Shown here one piece after another: positions 35,069 through 46,882 of a stretch of 64,000 bases of DNA. The stretch comes from a bacterium (lineage in GTDB: Bacteria; Myxococcota_A; Bradymonadia; UBA7976; UBA1532). The position numbers and the translations under genes are program-made. Positions within the stretch are counted from its first letter, which is position 1, and the number at the start of each line of letters is the position of its first letter. The notes beneath the pieces were generated by a model. That model saw only the letters and a list, made by a program, of their open reading frames with translations. It ran no database searches and was not told the DNA's origin. The DNA is taken from NCBI GenBank assembly GCA_030426085.1, contig JAUHYW010000034.1, positions 1-64,000 of the forward strand, written 5' to 3'.

Positions 35069-35902
35069 CGGCGACGGGTGGGGCGCGCGGGGCCTCGATC
35101 CCAGGCGCCCGACCGGCTTCGGGCGCAGTTGCACACTCGCAGATCCCGGTCCGAAGCCCCCCTCTGGCGCGGTTTGCCCCGGAAAATCGCCTGCGACCGG
35201 CGCGCCGCGAGCCGTTTGCTCCGACCGATGCGGTCGCAGGCGTCTTCCAGGTGTGCCCTGGTCGCAGAATCCGGTCGCAGGCGACCGCGGGGTGCCGGGC
35301 AGGCGCCGATCTCCGGTAGGGGCGGGCCCCCGGGCGTCGCCGGCCGGCCGATCCCGGCCCCGAGCGGGCGGCGGGGCGCGGGGCAGAGCGCTGGATCCGG
35401 TCGCGATCGATCCCGATGTCGACCCGGACGGCGCCGATCGGCTCGGGGCGGCCGAGCGGCCGGTGAGGCAGCCCGGAGATCGGGTCGGACCGGAATCTGC
35501 GCCTGTCGGACCCATCCCCGACCCGGTCGGACCGGGATCGACCGCCGTGGGGCGCGGCGACGTCCGGTGCCCCCGGAATCGGCGCCAGATGCACCCGTAG
35601 AGGCCGGTGCGGCCGGCCTGGATCGTGTGGCGCTCTCCGCAGACGGGTCGGACCTCACTCGGAGGGGTGATCCCGCACCTCTCCATGGGGTCGGACCTCA
35701 CTCGGCGGGGTGATCGGGCAGAATCGAGCCGGTCGGACCGGGATCTGCGCTCGACGGGAGGCTGGCGAGCCGGTCGCAGGCGATGGCGGGCAGCGGGGCT
35801 GGGCGGGGGGTCGGCCGCCGGCGGACGGGCGGCGCGCAGGGCGGGCGTCGGGGCCGGTCGGCGCCGGTCGGGGGTGAGCGGCGCGAAGTGATCGGGCGGG
35901 GC
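35069..35902. other. 834-bp non-coding convergent region full of short repeats
   Basis: No frame here shows coding bias or a start signal; it lies between two converging genes. It contains four copies of CGGTCGCAGGCG in either orientation (35188-35200 inverted, 35231-35242, 35271-35283, 35771-35782) and several copies of a GTCGGACCGGGATC-type word (inverted near 35138-35153; direct near 35490, 35527 and 35731). The inverted and direct copies at 35138 and 35732 share about 17 bases (TCGGACCGGGATCTGCG). Together with the 28-bp repeat below, this looks like an array of palindromic or protein-binding sequences. Confidence 0.65.
35645..35715. repeat. 28-bp direct repeat, two copies
   Basis: Copies at 35645-35672 and 35688-35715 differ at one position (GGGTCGGACCTCACTCGG, then A or C, then GGGGTGATC). 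They are separated by 15 bp. No open reading frame spans them convincingly. Confidence 0.8.
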
Positions 35903-37327
35903 CTACGGGTCGATGGTGATGGCCATGGCCTGCACGATCTCCCACCGCTGGTTGTCGCCGTAGTTGAGCCGGCCGTCGTTGTCGATGTCCTCGACGAACA
36001 CCTGCTGGCTCTCGAGCCCGGCCCGCTCGGCGCACAGGCCGTCGACCTGGCCATCCTGCATCGTGTCGTTGAGCACCCGGATGAACGGCCGGCCGCCCAT
36101 GACCCCGCAGGCGTGCACCCGGATGGCGTGGGCCCCGGTGTAGACCTCGTTGCCCAGCCAGTCGGTCTGGTCGTAGCGGCTGTAGGTCAGGGTGATGCCG
36201 GCCCCCTCTTCGACGCGGTCGCACAGCCAGTCGAAGGTCACCTGGGGGGCGTCCTGCACGGTGTCGACGGGCAGCCCGCCGAAGCACCCCGAGTTCTGCG
36301 ACCCCTGGACCCGGATGTTCAGCCGGTCGGCGTCGTTCCACAGCGACAGGTAGCTGGTGATCCCGGCGTAGAGGCTCGAGTCGCCGATGAAGTCGGGGCA
36401 GTAGCCGGTGCCGCTGCCGGAGCAGATGCCGTTGGCCGGGCGCAGCATGCGCTCGTCGAGCTCCTCGGCGATGGAGAACGTGCCCCCGTCGCGCACGCCC
36501 CGGGTCGCGGTGTGCGGCGCGCTGAAGCCCCGGCTCGCGCCGAAGGTCTGGCGCAGGTACATCAGCGCGTTGGCCGCCGCGATGGGCACGCACTGGTTGC
36601 GGGCCGACTCGATGTTGACCGGGTTGGGCAGCGTCACCGCCCAGTAGCCCTGGAGCGGCTCGGGCAGCGTCACGCTCGGGTTCTGCGGCGGCGGGGGCAG
36701 CGGGCCGGGGCCGGGGGCGACGATGTCGTCGGCCCCGAAGGGCAGCGTCTGGCGCACCTGGGCCACCCGGAACCGGGTGGCGGGCAGGCTGCCGAGGTTC
36801 TCGAAGTCGGCCCGGTGCATGATCGGGTCGGTGCTGAAGACCGCGGTGGCGTAGAGGCTGCGCCGCAGGCGGCTGGAGCCGAGGTCGAAGTAGGTCACGA
36901 CCGGCAGCGATCCGCCGTCGTCGACGACCTCGGCGTCGGCGATGGCCCGGGGGAAGCTGTCCCGGGGCTGAGTGTCGACCGGGACGTTGAGGGCGACCCA
37001 CTCGCCGCCGAGGCGCACGTTGACGAAGCCGGCGGGCTCGCCGAGGGTCCGCGAGATCAGGACCGGGTCGACCTCGATCCGGCCCCAGGCCGAGCGCTGC
37101 GCGTCGGCGCCGGTCTCGAAGACGACCTGCCCCAGCTCGACGCCGTCGCCCGCCTGGAGCGGGGAGACGGCGAGGCCCGCGCCGGCGACGGGCCCGCCGG
37201 TGGGCTCGGCGGCGCCGGCGATGGGTGCACCGGTGGGGTCGGATGGCATGTCGCTGCCGTCGGCCGACTGGGCCAGGGCGGTGGACGCACAGAGGGTGGA
37301 CATCAGGGCGATGTTGCGAAGGCGCAT
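35903..37327 (-). CDS. Secreted papain-like (C39-type) cysteine peptidase domain protein
   Basis: 474 residues. Signal peptide (RLRNIALMSTLCASTALAQ) and a Gly/Pro/Ala-rich segment. Residues about 60-220 are beta-rich and unknown. From about 240 the pattern NQCVPIAAANALMYLRQTFG gives a Gln-Cys nucleophile helix, GAHAIRVHACGVMGGRPFI supplies the His strand and VLNDTMQDG an Asn/Asp, matching the C39/papain-like catalytic order. An EF-hand or dockerin-like DIDNDGRLNYGDNQRW (DxDxDG) near the C-terminus suggests calcium binding. Start ATG has GGAG eight bases upstream. Catalytic activity is inferred. Confidence 0.7.
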   Translation of the reverse strand: MRLRNIALMSTLCASTALAQSADGSDMPSDPTGAPIAGAAEPTGGPVAGAGLAVSPLQAGDGVELGQVVFETGADAQRSAWGRIEVDPVLISRTLGEPAGFVNVRLGGEWVALNVPVDTQPRDSFPRAIADAEVVDDGGSLPVVTYFDLGSSRLRRSLYATAVFSTDPIMHRADFENLGSLPATRFRVAQVRQTLPFGADDIVAPGPGPLPPPPQNPSVTLPEPLQGYWAVTLPNPVNIESARNQCVPIAAANALMYLRQTFGASRGFSAPHTATRGVRDGGTFSIAEELDERMLRPANGICSGSGTGYCPDFIGDSSLYAGITSYLSLWNDADRLNIRVQGSQNSGCFGGLPVDTVQDAPQVTFDWLCDRVEEGAGITLTYSRYDQTDWLGNEVYTGAHAIRVHACGVMGGRPFIRVLNDTMQDGQVDGLCAERAGLESQQVFVEDIDNDGRLNYGDNQRWEIVQAMAITIDP

Positions 37328-37403
37328 GGCTTTGCTCCGGTGATGGCTGGCGGTCGTCGCGGCCAGCGGGTTCGGTGGAGCGGTTCGCAGGGGGCGTGGG
37401 CGG

Positions 37404-37442
37404 TTTTTTCCGGCGGGGTGATTTTTTTTCTGCCCGGCGGGG
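37404..37442. promoter_or_regulatory. T tracts and CCGGCGGGG repeats between divergent genes
   Basis: Runs of six T (37404-37409) and eight T (37422-37429) alternate with two copies of CCGGCGGGG (37410-37418, 37434-37442), a 24-bp period. Such homopolymers are exceptional in this GC-rich window. They lie upstream of the minus-strand peptidase gene and the plus-strand RAYT gene, and could be UP-element-like or terminator remnants. Confidence 0.4.
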
Positions 37443-37513
37443 CTCGCGGTGCAGAAAGTGCGCAACAATCGCCGCGGCTGATCGATGGAGCCTTCGAGAG
37501 ATCGGAGGTCGAG

Positions 37514-38455
37514 ATGGGTCGGCGGTTGAGGTACATGGCGCACGGCTTTCAGCCGGTGGAGCTGACGTGGAGGTGCGCCCAGGCGCGCTATCTGATGCGC
37601 CCGGGGCGGGAGGCCAACCGGCGCATCGTCGGCGTGATCGGGCAGGCGATGCGGTTGCACGGCGACGATGTGCGGCTGTACTTCGCGGGGGGCACCTGCA
37701 ACCACATCCACATCGTCGCGGCGTTCCGCAGCGCCGAGGTGAAGGCCGCCTGGGTCTGTCACGTGCGGACGAACCTGTCGAAGGAGCTGGGTGATCTGTT
37801 CGGCTGGTCAGGGGCGCACTGGGAGCGGCGGTCGATGGATATCCCCATCCTCGATGACGCGGCCTTGTGGTCGCGGTTCGTGTATCTCGCAGGGCAGGCG
37901 ACGGCGGCCGGGTTGGTGCGCCGGGCGGCGGATTGGCCGGGGGTGCGGTGGATCCAGGCGGTGACGGAGGGCGAGCCGCTGGTCGGCGTGTGGTACGACC
38001 GGACGCGGCTGTATCGGATGCGGAAGGCTTGGGAGGCTCGAGCGGTGGCGCGCCGCGGGCCTCGGCCGGTGCTGGCGGATGTCGCTGAGGCGCGCACGGT
38101 GGTGCTGTCCCCCCCGCCGATGTGGGCCGGGTTGGGTGATGAGGCGCTGCGCGCGCGGTGGCGGGAGGTGGTCGAGGTGGCCGAGGCGCGGTTTCCAGCG
38201 CCGCGGCAGATCCTGGGCCGGGCGAGGGTCCTCAGGGTGAGGCCGCATGATCGACCGGGTCGCAGCAAGCGCAGCCCGGCGCCCGCGGTGCACGCGGGCT
38301 GCCGCGGGCTGCGCGTGGCGTGGTGGGCCTTGTATCGCGCGTTCGTGGAGACATACCGCGCGGCGATGGAGATGCTCAGGGTGGGGGTCGAGGGCTGCGG
38401 GTTTCCGGCGGAGGGGTGTCGGCCGGCGTGCATGGCGCTCGGGCCGGGTGGGTAG
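37514..38455 (+). CDS. REP-associated tyrosine transposase (RAYT, Y1 HuH family)
   Basis: 313 residues. Single-domesticated relative of IS200/IS605 TnpA. The opening GRRLRYMAHGFQPVELTWRC is typical of these proteins in high-GC bacteria. The HuH metal site is NHIHIV (in AGGTCNHIHIVAAF, about residue 65) and the catalytic Tyr is probably in SRFVYLAGQATAAGLV (near 125), corresponding to the RYIHLNPVRAGLV form. A Lys/Arg-rich C-terminal tail of about 90 residues ends in a Cys-rich segment. GGAGG six bases upstream fixes the ATG. Hairpin repeats lie just downstream (see next entry). RAYTs nick REP hairpins rather than move a full transposon. Confidence 0.85.
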   Translation: MGRRLRYMAHGFQPVELTWRCAQARYLMRPGREANRRIVGVIGQAMRLHGDDVRLYFAGGTCNHIHIVAAFRSAEVKAAWVCHVRTNLSKELGDLFGWSGAHWERRSMDIPILDDAALWSRFVYLAGQATAAGLVRRAADWPGVRWIQAVTEGEPLVGVWYDRTRLYRMRKAWEARAVARRGPRPVLADVAEARTVVLSPPPMWAGLGDEALRARWREVVEVAEARFPAPRQILGRARVLRVRPHDRPGRSKRSPAPAVHAGCRGLRVAWWALYRAFVETYRAAMEMLRVGVEGCGFPAEGCRPACMALGPGG

Positions 38456-38627
38456 GGCAGGGCGAGGCCGCCGGGTTCGGTCGTGATTCGGTTGCTGGGG
38501 GCGCCGGGGGCGCGGGGGAGAGGTGCGCGTCGGGTTCGGGCTGCGGGGATGGGTGGGGCCGGCGGTGGCGTGGGGCATGCGGACGTGACCGTGGGATGGG
38601 GCAGATTGGCGATGGTCGAGCGGGTTT

Positions 38628-38748
38628 GTAGCCCGTAATCGGGTGCGCGCCCGTGATGCTGCTATTGTGTAGCCATCGAGTACTTCCAGGTGGTTGCCAC
38701 CTCTTGGACTCTACTCCCAGGTGGTTGCCACCTCTTGGACTGGGCTAC
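38628..38748. repeat. REP-like hairpin repeats downstream of the RAYT gene
   Basis: Two direct 25-bp copies of CCAGGTGGTTGCCACCTCTT plus GGACT (38686-38710, 38717-38741). Each has a perfect 6-bp stem AGGTGG/CCACCT with a TTG loop. Read on the minus strand, each hairpin is preceded within ten bases by GTAG (CTAC at 38711-38714 and 38745-38748), the tetranucleotide that RAYT proteins recognise in known REPs. A further GTAG followed by CCCG-TAAT-CGGG lies at 38628-38643. Spacing (six bases between copies) excludes CRISPR. Confidence 0.75.
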
Positions 38749-38754
38749 GATCGC

Positions 38755-39251
38755 TCACCCATCCCGCCGGGCCGCCGCGATCACCGCCCGGCGCACCGCG
38801 CGGTCCCGCCAATCCCGGGCGCCGTCGAACCGCAGCACCGCCCGGCCCCCGACCACCACGAAGGTCACCGGCAGATCCGACACGTCGAGGCCATCGGTGA
38901 TCACCTGAGCGTCCGCCCGGCGCAGGGCGGGGGACGGCGCACCCACGAACCGCCGGATCGCTTGCCAGTCGGGGTCGGTGGCGACCGCCAGCACCGGGAT
39001 GGGGGCCTCGGCGGCGAAGTCGAGCAGGCCGGGCAGCTCCTCGCGGCAGGGGGGGCACCACGTCGCCCAGATGTGGAGGACGAACGGGCCCTCGGGCAGC
39101 GGCGTCGGCGTATCATCCGGCCCGTAGAGCGTGAGCGTGGGCAGCGGCCGATCCAGGTGCCACCCACTTGGATCATCGACGGTCAGCGCTCGCCAGCCGA
39201 GCCACAGCGCGAGCTGCGCCGCGACCAGCAGGGCGACGATGCGCAGAGCCC

Positions 39252-39255
<4 letters not shown>
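38755..39255 (-). CDS. TlpA-like membrane-anchored thioredoxin
   Basis: 166 residues. An uncleaved N-terminal helix (LRIVALLVAAQLALWLGW) anchors a periplasmic thioredoxin fold with active site WATWCPPCREELP and the cis-Pro strand LPVTFVVVGG. TlpA/ResA-type proteins reduce disulfides or metal-site cysteines outside the membrane. The GTG at 39255 overlaps the stop of the RND pump gene, so it belongs to the metal operon, where it could keep the many cysteines of the adaptor protein reduced. Last gene of the operon. Confidence 0.88.
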
Positions 39256-42337
<3,082 letters not shown>

Positions 42338-42341
<4 letters not shown>

Positions 42342-44122
42342 TCGCCGGGCCCCTCGACCTCGCAGCAGCCGGCGCCGATGGCGTCGCGCATCAGCTCGGT
42401 GCGCAGCAGGAAGGCGCCCTCGACGACGACCGGCGCGCCGGGCGCCACGTCGCCCAGGACGTGCACCCGCCGGCCGTCGCTGCGCCCGAGGTGCACGGCC
42501 CGCGGGCTGTAGACCCCCGCGGCGGTCTGCACGAAGACCACCGACCGCTCGCCCACCTGCTGGATGGCGCCGATGGGCACGGTCAGCGCCTCGGCGCTGG
42601 CCTCGACGATGACCGAGGCCCGGGCGAAGGCCCCGGCCCGCAGGCGGCCCTCGGGGTCGGGCACGGTGGCCCGGGCGGTGACCGCCCGGGTGCGGGGGTC
42701 GATCTCGGCGGCGACGACGTCGATGGTGCCCCGCACGGCGCCCGGCTGCCCGGTGATCCGCAGCTCGACCGGCAGCCCGGGGCGCAGGGCGGCGGCGCGG
42801 GCCTCGGGCACGTCGACGAGGGCCCACTTGCGGGCGGGATCGGCGACGGTGGCCAGCGAGACGGTCTCGTCGGCGTAGGTCCCGAGCACGGCCGGGCGGT
42901 GGATGACGACCCCGTCGATGGGCGCCCGCACGACGAAGCGCCCGCTGTCGGCTTCGGCCCCGCCCAGCTCGAGCCCGGACTCGATGGCCTTCAGCGCGGC
43001 GCGGGCCTCGGCGGCCTCGCGGCGGGCGGCCTCGACCCGGCGCTCGCTGGTGATGGCGTTGGCTTTGAGCTCTCGCTGGCGGCGGACCTCGGCCCGGGCG
43101 GTCTCGAGCCGGGCCCGGGCGGCGCGGCGGCGGGCCTGGAGGTCGCCGATGCGGGCGCTCTCCAGGCCGAACAGCGGCTGGCCGGCCTCGACCCGATCGC
43201 CGAGGTCGACCTCGATCGCGCGCACGATGCCCGCGATGGGCGCCCGGATGTCGGCCAGGCGGTTGCGGTCGTGGTCCAGGCGGGCCGGGGCCTCGATCCG
43301 CTCGGCGAGGCCGCTGCGCACGGCGGGCACGGTGGTGATGCCGGCGGTGGCGGCGATGGCCGGGTCGCGGAAGCGGATGCGGGTGCCGGGCGCGAGCCCG
43401 TGCTCTTCGCCGGGGGGCCGGGCGTGGCCCGCGTGATCCGCGGCGGCGGCCTCGGCGCCCGCACGGGCGTCGTGGTCGCCGGGGGGCGGGTCGGCGTAGA
43501 CGTTCATGACCGGCGGGGGCAGGGGGTTGCACTGCGGGCAGACCGACTCGGGCAGCCGGTGCTCTTTGCAGTAGTCGCCGGCGGCTTCGAAGAGCGGCAG
43601 CAGCTCGGGGTTGCACAGGGTGCACATGGACTCGGGCACGTCGTGGGGCGGGCACCAGTCGTCGGGGTCGGCCACCGCGGGGCGCCTCGGCGCCTCGTCG
43701 CCGGGGGGTCGAGCCCGATGGGCGTGCCCGTGGTCGCCGGCGGGCGGGTCGGCGTAGATGTTCACGATCGGCGGGGGCAGGGGGTTGCACTGCGGGCAGA
43801 CCGACTCGGGCAGCCGGTGCTCTTCGCAGTAGTCGCCCGCGGCTTTGAAGAGGGGCAGCAGCTCGGGGTTGCACAGGGTGCACATGGACTCGGGCACGTC
43901 GTGGGGCATACACCAGTCGTCGGGATCGGCCACCGCGGGGCGCTTCGGCGCCGCCCGCTCGGGCTTTGCACGGGCGGGCTCGGAGGGCGCCGCGGAGGGC
44001 GTCTCGGAGGCCACCTTCTCGGGCGTCGGCGTCGCCGGCCGATCGGGCTGACAGCCGAGCGTGGCCAGCCCGAGGCACGGCGCCATCCAGCACAGCGCCA
44101 TCCAGCAGAGCGCGCGGGTCAT
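42338..44122 (-). CDS. CzcB/CusB-type adaptor lipoprotein with duplicated Cys-rich metal-binding domain
   Basis: 594 residues. Lipoprotein signal (MTRALCWMALCWMA, then LATLGC). Residues about 60-210 hold two 86-residue repeats, each with two CxxH-xx-PESxCxxCNP modules (WCMPHDVPESMCTLCNP, YCEEHRLPESVCPQCNP and near-identical second copies) separated by His-rich spacers (GDHGHAHRARP). From about 235 it is a membrane-fusion adaptor: barrel-sandwich halves (IRAPIAGIVRAIEVDLGDRV; VVRAPIDGVVIHRPAVLGTY) around a coiled coil, then a beta-barrel domain. The C-terminus ends GAGCCEVEGPGE with a CC pair. It links the RND pump to the outer membrane and may pre-bind metal. Start has GGAG eight bases upstream. 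Confidence 0.9.
43472..43684 (-). repeat. Intragenic tandem repeat, copy 2 (Cys-rich module)
   Basis: Encodes the second RPAVADPDDWCPPHDV block of the adaptor protein. It is nearly identical in DNA to copy 1 exactly 258 bp (86 codons) away, pointing to recent duplication. Confidence 0.85.
43730..43942 (-). repeat. Intragenic tandem repeat, copy 1 (Cys-rich module)
   Basis: Encodes the first RPAVADPDDWCMPHDV block. The repeat period of 258 bp keeps the reading frame. The non-conserved spacer between copies encodes the His-rich stretch GDHGHAHRARPPGDEA. Confidence 0.85.
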
Positions 44123-44154
44123 CGGAGGTCTCCTGGCAGGGCCGGGCGCAAGGC

Positions 44155-45150
44155 TCAGCCGTGCCCGGTCCAGGACTCGATCGTGTGGTGGAAGTGGTCC
44201 AGCAGCCCCTCGCCGCCGACGTGGGGCGCGATCAGAATCAGCCCGACGGCCAGCAGCGCCAGCCCCAGGCCCCGCCGGGGCGCGCTCGCCCGGTGGCCGC
44301 CGCCCACGAGCAGGGCCACCCGCAGCCGCAGCGTGGCCCGGTCGTGGGGGCACAGCGTCGCGATGCCCGGTCGGATGGGGCGCACAGCGGCCCGCACGAG
44401 GCTCTGGGCCAGGGCCAGCGGATCGGCGCCGAGGGCGACCGCCTCCCGATCGCAGGCCGCCTCCCGGGCGTCGCGCCAGCGCTCGGCGTCGGCCGTCAGC
44501 CAGCGCCCGGCCGGGTTGAGCCACAGCGCGGCCCGCAGCGCGGCGAGGCGCAGGACGTCCCGCTTCCGGGCGTGGGCCGCCTCGTGCAGCAGCGCCGCCC
44601 GCAGCCGCTCGGGGTCGCCCTCGGCGAAGGCGGCGGCGGCGAAGTCGGCCCGCACGGCCAGGATCGGGCGGCGGATCCCGAAGGTGAACGCGGCCGGCAG
44701 GTCGTCGCCGTCGACGACCCACACCGGCCACCGGCGCAGGGCGGGCAGACCGCCGGAGAGCGCGTCGACCCGGCGGCTCAGCGGGGTCCCGGTCTGGCGG
44801 CGCAGCGGGGCGGTCGAGTCGTCGCCCCGGCGGCGGGCGAGCATCACGAGGCCGGCGGTCAGCAGCACCAGCAGCAGCCCGTCGACGCAGGCCGCGCCGA
44901 CGTGCTCGAGCCGGCAGGCGGCCAGCGCCGACCAGGGCAGGAGCTGGCTCACGGCGGCGGACAGCAGCCAGCCGAGGGGCAGCGCGACCGGCAGCACCAG
45001 CCACAGCCAGGCGGTGCCGTCGCCGAAGTCGGCCCAGGCGCCCCGCCGCTTGCGATCGGCCAGGGCCCGGCGGCTGACGAGGGTCAGGATCGGGGTGATC
45101 ACCAGCAGCACGATCGCCAGCGCGCTGACCGGGAAGACGAGATCAGCCAT
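44155..45150 (-). CDS. M56 (BlaR1-like) membrane metallopeptidase with His-rich tail
   Basis: 331 residues. Three N-terminal membrane helices (about 8-25, 48-68, 88-104), a cytoplasmic peptidase domain with [12 protein letters not shown] (zinc His189 and His193, Glu190) and a distal Glu in REAACDREA, then a last helix ([20 protein letters not shown]). Unlike BlaR1 it lacks the penicillin-binding sensor; instead about 18 residues after the last helix, [14 protein letters not shown], are His-rich and would face the periplasm. By analogy it should cleave or release the BlaI-type repressor encoded just upstream when a signal, here plausibly metal, is sensed. ATG overlaps the repressor gene by eight bases. 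Confidence 0.88.
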   Translation of the reverse strand: MADLVFPVSALAIVLLVITPILTLVSRRALADRKRRGAWADFGDGTAWLWLVLPVALPLGWLLSAAVSQLLPWSALAACRLEHVGAACVDGLLLVLLTAGLVMLARRRGDDSTAPLRRQTGTPLSRRVDALSGGLPALRRWPVWVVDGDDLPAAFTFGIRRPILAVRADFAAAAFAEGDPERLRAALLHEAAHARKRDVLRLAALRAALWLNPAGRWLTADAERWRDAREAACDREAVALGADPLALAQSLVRAAVRPIRPGIATLCPHDRATLRLRVALLVGGGHRASAPRRGLGLALLAVGLILIAPHVGGEGLLDHFHHTIESWTGHG

Positions 45151-45580
45151 CGCCGTCGCCTCCCCTGGCCGCTCGGCGGGCGCGGATGAGGGCCTCGAGC
45201 CGCTCCAGCTCGCCGTCGTCGGCCTCGGCGACCTGCTCGACGAGCAGCGCCATCGCCGCCCGCCGGCCCACCGGGGGCAGGCTGGCGAGCACGTCCCGGG
45301 TGGCCTGCTCGATGAAGCCCTCCCGGGTCATCCGGGCCCGGTAGACGTAGCGCCGGCCGTCCTTGCGCCGGTCGAGCAGCCCCTTGTCGTGCAGGCGGGA
45401 GACGGTGGTCATCACCGTGGTGTAGGCCAGCGGGCGGCACGCCTCGATGAGCCGGTGCACGTCGGCCACGGCGAACTCGTCGGCGTCCAGGCCCCAGACG
45501 ACCTCCATGATCTCGGCCTCGAGGTCGAAGAGCGAGACCCGCAGGCCGCTCTCGTCGGGGCGGAGCTTCATGCCTTTCAC
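45143..45580 (-). CDS. BlaI/MecI/CopY-family transcriptional repressor
   Basis: 145 residues. Winged-helix N-terminal domain ([34 protein letters not shown] with the recognition helix; [14 protein letters not shown] wing) and a helical dimerisation C-terminus (about 80-130). Family members bind palindromes and are inactivated by M56 peptidases or by metal (CopY). No CxC metal motif of CopY type is visible. GTG at 45580 is preferred as AGGAG is five bases upstream; ATG at 45571 is an alternative. Probably autoregulates through the palindrome at 45616-45640. Confidence 0.92.
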   Translation of the reverse strand: MKGMKLRPDESGLRVSLFDLEAEIMEVVWGLDADEFAVADVHRLIEACRPLAYTTVMTTVSRLHDKGLLDRRKDGRRYVYRARMTREGFIEQATRDVLASLPPVGRRAAMALLVEQVAEADDGELERLEALIRARRAARGGDGDG

Positions 45581-45615
45581 GGGTGCTCCTCGCGGCCGTC
45601 GTCGCCGTCGCCGTT

Positions 45616-45640
45616 CATCTACGACCGCCGGTCGTAGATG
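45616..45640. promoter_or_regulatory. Perfect palindromic operator for the BlaI-type repressor
   Basis: Arms CATCTACGACC and GGTCGTAGATG (11 bp each, perfect) flank GCC. The core TACGACC/GGTCGTA resembles BlaI/CopY family operators (TACA/TGTA-type dyads). It is located over the predicted start point of the promoter at 45645-45674, where binding would block transcription of the five-gene metal operon. Confidence 0.82.
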
Positions 45641-45644
45641 ATGG

Positions 45645-45674
45645 AAGCTAAGCCCGGGGGTCGGGCCGTGTCAA
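45645..45674 (-). promoter_or_regulatory. Promoter of the metal-efflux operon
   Basis: On the minus strand a consensus -35 TTGACA (45674-45669) is followed by an 18-bp spacer and a -10-like TAGCTT (45650-45645). The palindrome begins five bases further on. The repressor GTG is about 65 bp from the -10. Confidence 0.65.
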
Positions 45675-45819
45675 GTCGGGGCGGGCCCCCGGTCGGCGCC
45701 TCACAGCCCATGCAGATATGCACAGGCCGTGTGCCGGATTGGCCGCAGATGTATCAGGAGGCATGGGGTAGGGTGTCTCTGCGGCCGAGGAGAGAGCCCG
45801 GCCCCGCAGAAGCCACCGC

Positions 45820-45852
45820 GAGTCATCGCAGTCGAGTCATCGAGAGTCATCG
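45820..45852 (+). repeat. Three GAGTCATCG repeats before the oxidoreductase gene
   Basis: GAGTCATCG occurs at 45820-45828, 45834-45842 and 45844-45852, ending at the Shine-Dalgarno GGAGG of the next gene. The uneven spacing (14 and 10 bp) suits either a regulator site or chance slippage in the leader. Confidence 0.5.
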
Positions 45853-45862
45853 GAGGGATGAG

Positions 45863-46870
45863 ATGCAGAACGTGCAGTCCATGAAGGCCGTCGTGCAGAC
45901 GCAGTTCGGTTCGCCCGAGGTCCTGACCGTGCAGACCGTGCCCGTGCCGGCCATCGGCCCCCGCGACGTCCGGGTCCGGGTGCTCGCCAGCCCGGTCACC
46001 AGCGGTGATCGGCGGCTGCGGTCGGCCGACTTCCCCGGCATCTCGATGGTGCCCGGGCGCCTGCTGATGGGCATCACCCGCCCCCGCCACGCCATCCCGG
46101 GCACGATGTTCGCCGGCCGGGTCGAAGCCATCGGAGCCGAGGTGACCCGCTTCGCGGTGGGTGACGATGTCTTCGGGAGCTGCGATGGCGGGGCCCACGC
46201 CGAGTACTTGAGTGTGTCCGAGGGGGGCCCCATCGCGGCCATGCCCGAAGGCATGGACCACGCCGAGGCCGCGGCGGTGCCCTACGGGGCGGTCACGGCC
46301 CTGATGGTCCTGCGGGACGCGGGCGGGGTGGCCCCCGGCGAGCGGGTCCTCATCGTCGGCGCGGCGGGCGAGGTGGGGCGGTTCGCGGTGCAGATGGCCC
46401 GCCACCTCGGCGCCCGGGTGACCGCGGTGTGCGCCGCAGACGACTTCGATCTGGTGCGCAGCCTGGGCGCCGAGGAGGTCATCGACTACCGCGCCGAGGA
46501 CTTCACCGAGAGCGATCGGCGATGGGACGTGGTCTTCGACACCGCCGACGCCACCCGCTACGGGCGCTGCAAGCGGGTGCTGAGCGAGGGGGGGCGCTTC
46601 CTCTCGATCCACCTCACGGTGCGCACGCTGCTGGCGGTGCTGGCGACCTCGCTCTTCGGGCGGCGCAAGGCGAAGCTGGTCTTCGCGATGGGCGGGGCCG
46701 AGGGGATGGCGGCGGTGCGGGCGCTGCTGGTCTCGGGGGCGCTGCGCCCGGTCGTCGGTCGGCGGCTGCCGCTCGGTCGGATCGCCGAGGCTCACGAGAC
46801 GCGGGGCGTGCCCCGGGGCAGCGCGGTGGTCACCATGGCCGAGGCGGTGGCGCTGCGGCGGGCGGCGTAG
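45863..46870 (+). CDS. Zinc-independent quinone oxidoreductase-like MDR protein
   Basis: 335 residues. Medium-chain dehydrogenase/reductase fold: an N-terminal GroES-like domain (MKAVVQTQFGSPEVLTVQTV) and a Rossmann domain with NADPH-binding VLIVGAAGEVGRFAVQMARH. No catalytic or structural zinc cysteines are present, placing it with NADPH quinone reductases and similar enzymes. It probably reduces quinones or enals. ATG at 45863 has GGAGG six bases upstream; an internal ATG at 45881 (MKAVVQ) is the usual family start. It is divergent from the metal operon and converges with the DUF2330 gene. Confidence 0.88.
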   Translation: MQNVQSMKAVVQTQFGSPEVLTVQTVPVPAIGPRDVRVRVLASPVTSGDRRLRSADFPGISMVPGRLLMGITRPRHAIPGTMFAGRVEAIGAEVTRFAVGDDVFGSCDGGAHAEYLSVSEGGPIAAMPEGMDHAEAAAVPYGAVTALMVLRDAGGVAPGERVLIVGAAGEVGRFAVQMARHLGARVTAVCAADDFDLVRSLGAEEVIDYRAEDFTESDRRWDVVFDTADATRYGRCKRVLSEGGRFLSIHLTVRTLLAVLATSLFGRRKAKLVFAMGGAEGMAAVRALLVSGALRPVVGRRLPLGRIAEAHETRGVPRGSAVVTMAEAVALRRAA

Positions 46871-46882
46871 GTCGGGCCGGGC

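Noticed and set aside
35069-35713. Several open frames in the repeat-rich non-coding block
   Set aside because: Arg/Gly/Pro-rich, no start signals, and broken by repeats; no coding bias.
37514-38455. Full IS200/IS605 insertion sequence
   Set aside because: No TnpB, no clear element ends; long C-terminal tail and REP-like hairpins fit a RAYT instead.
38686-38741. Possible CRISPR-like direct repeats
   Set aside because: Only two copies with a 6-bp gap, and each is a hairpin; fits a REP pair, not CRISPR.
42461-45637. 1058-residue plus-strand open frame across the adaptor, M56 and repressor genes
   Set aside because: Antisense shadow; the minus-strand genes show canonical motifs and start/stop coupling.
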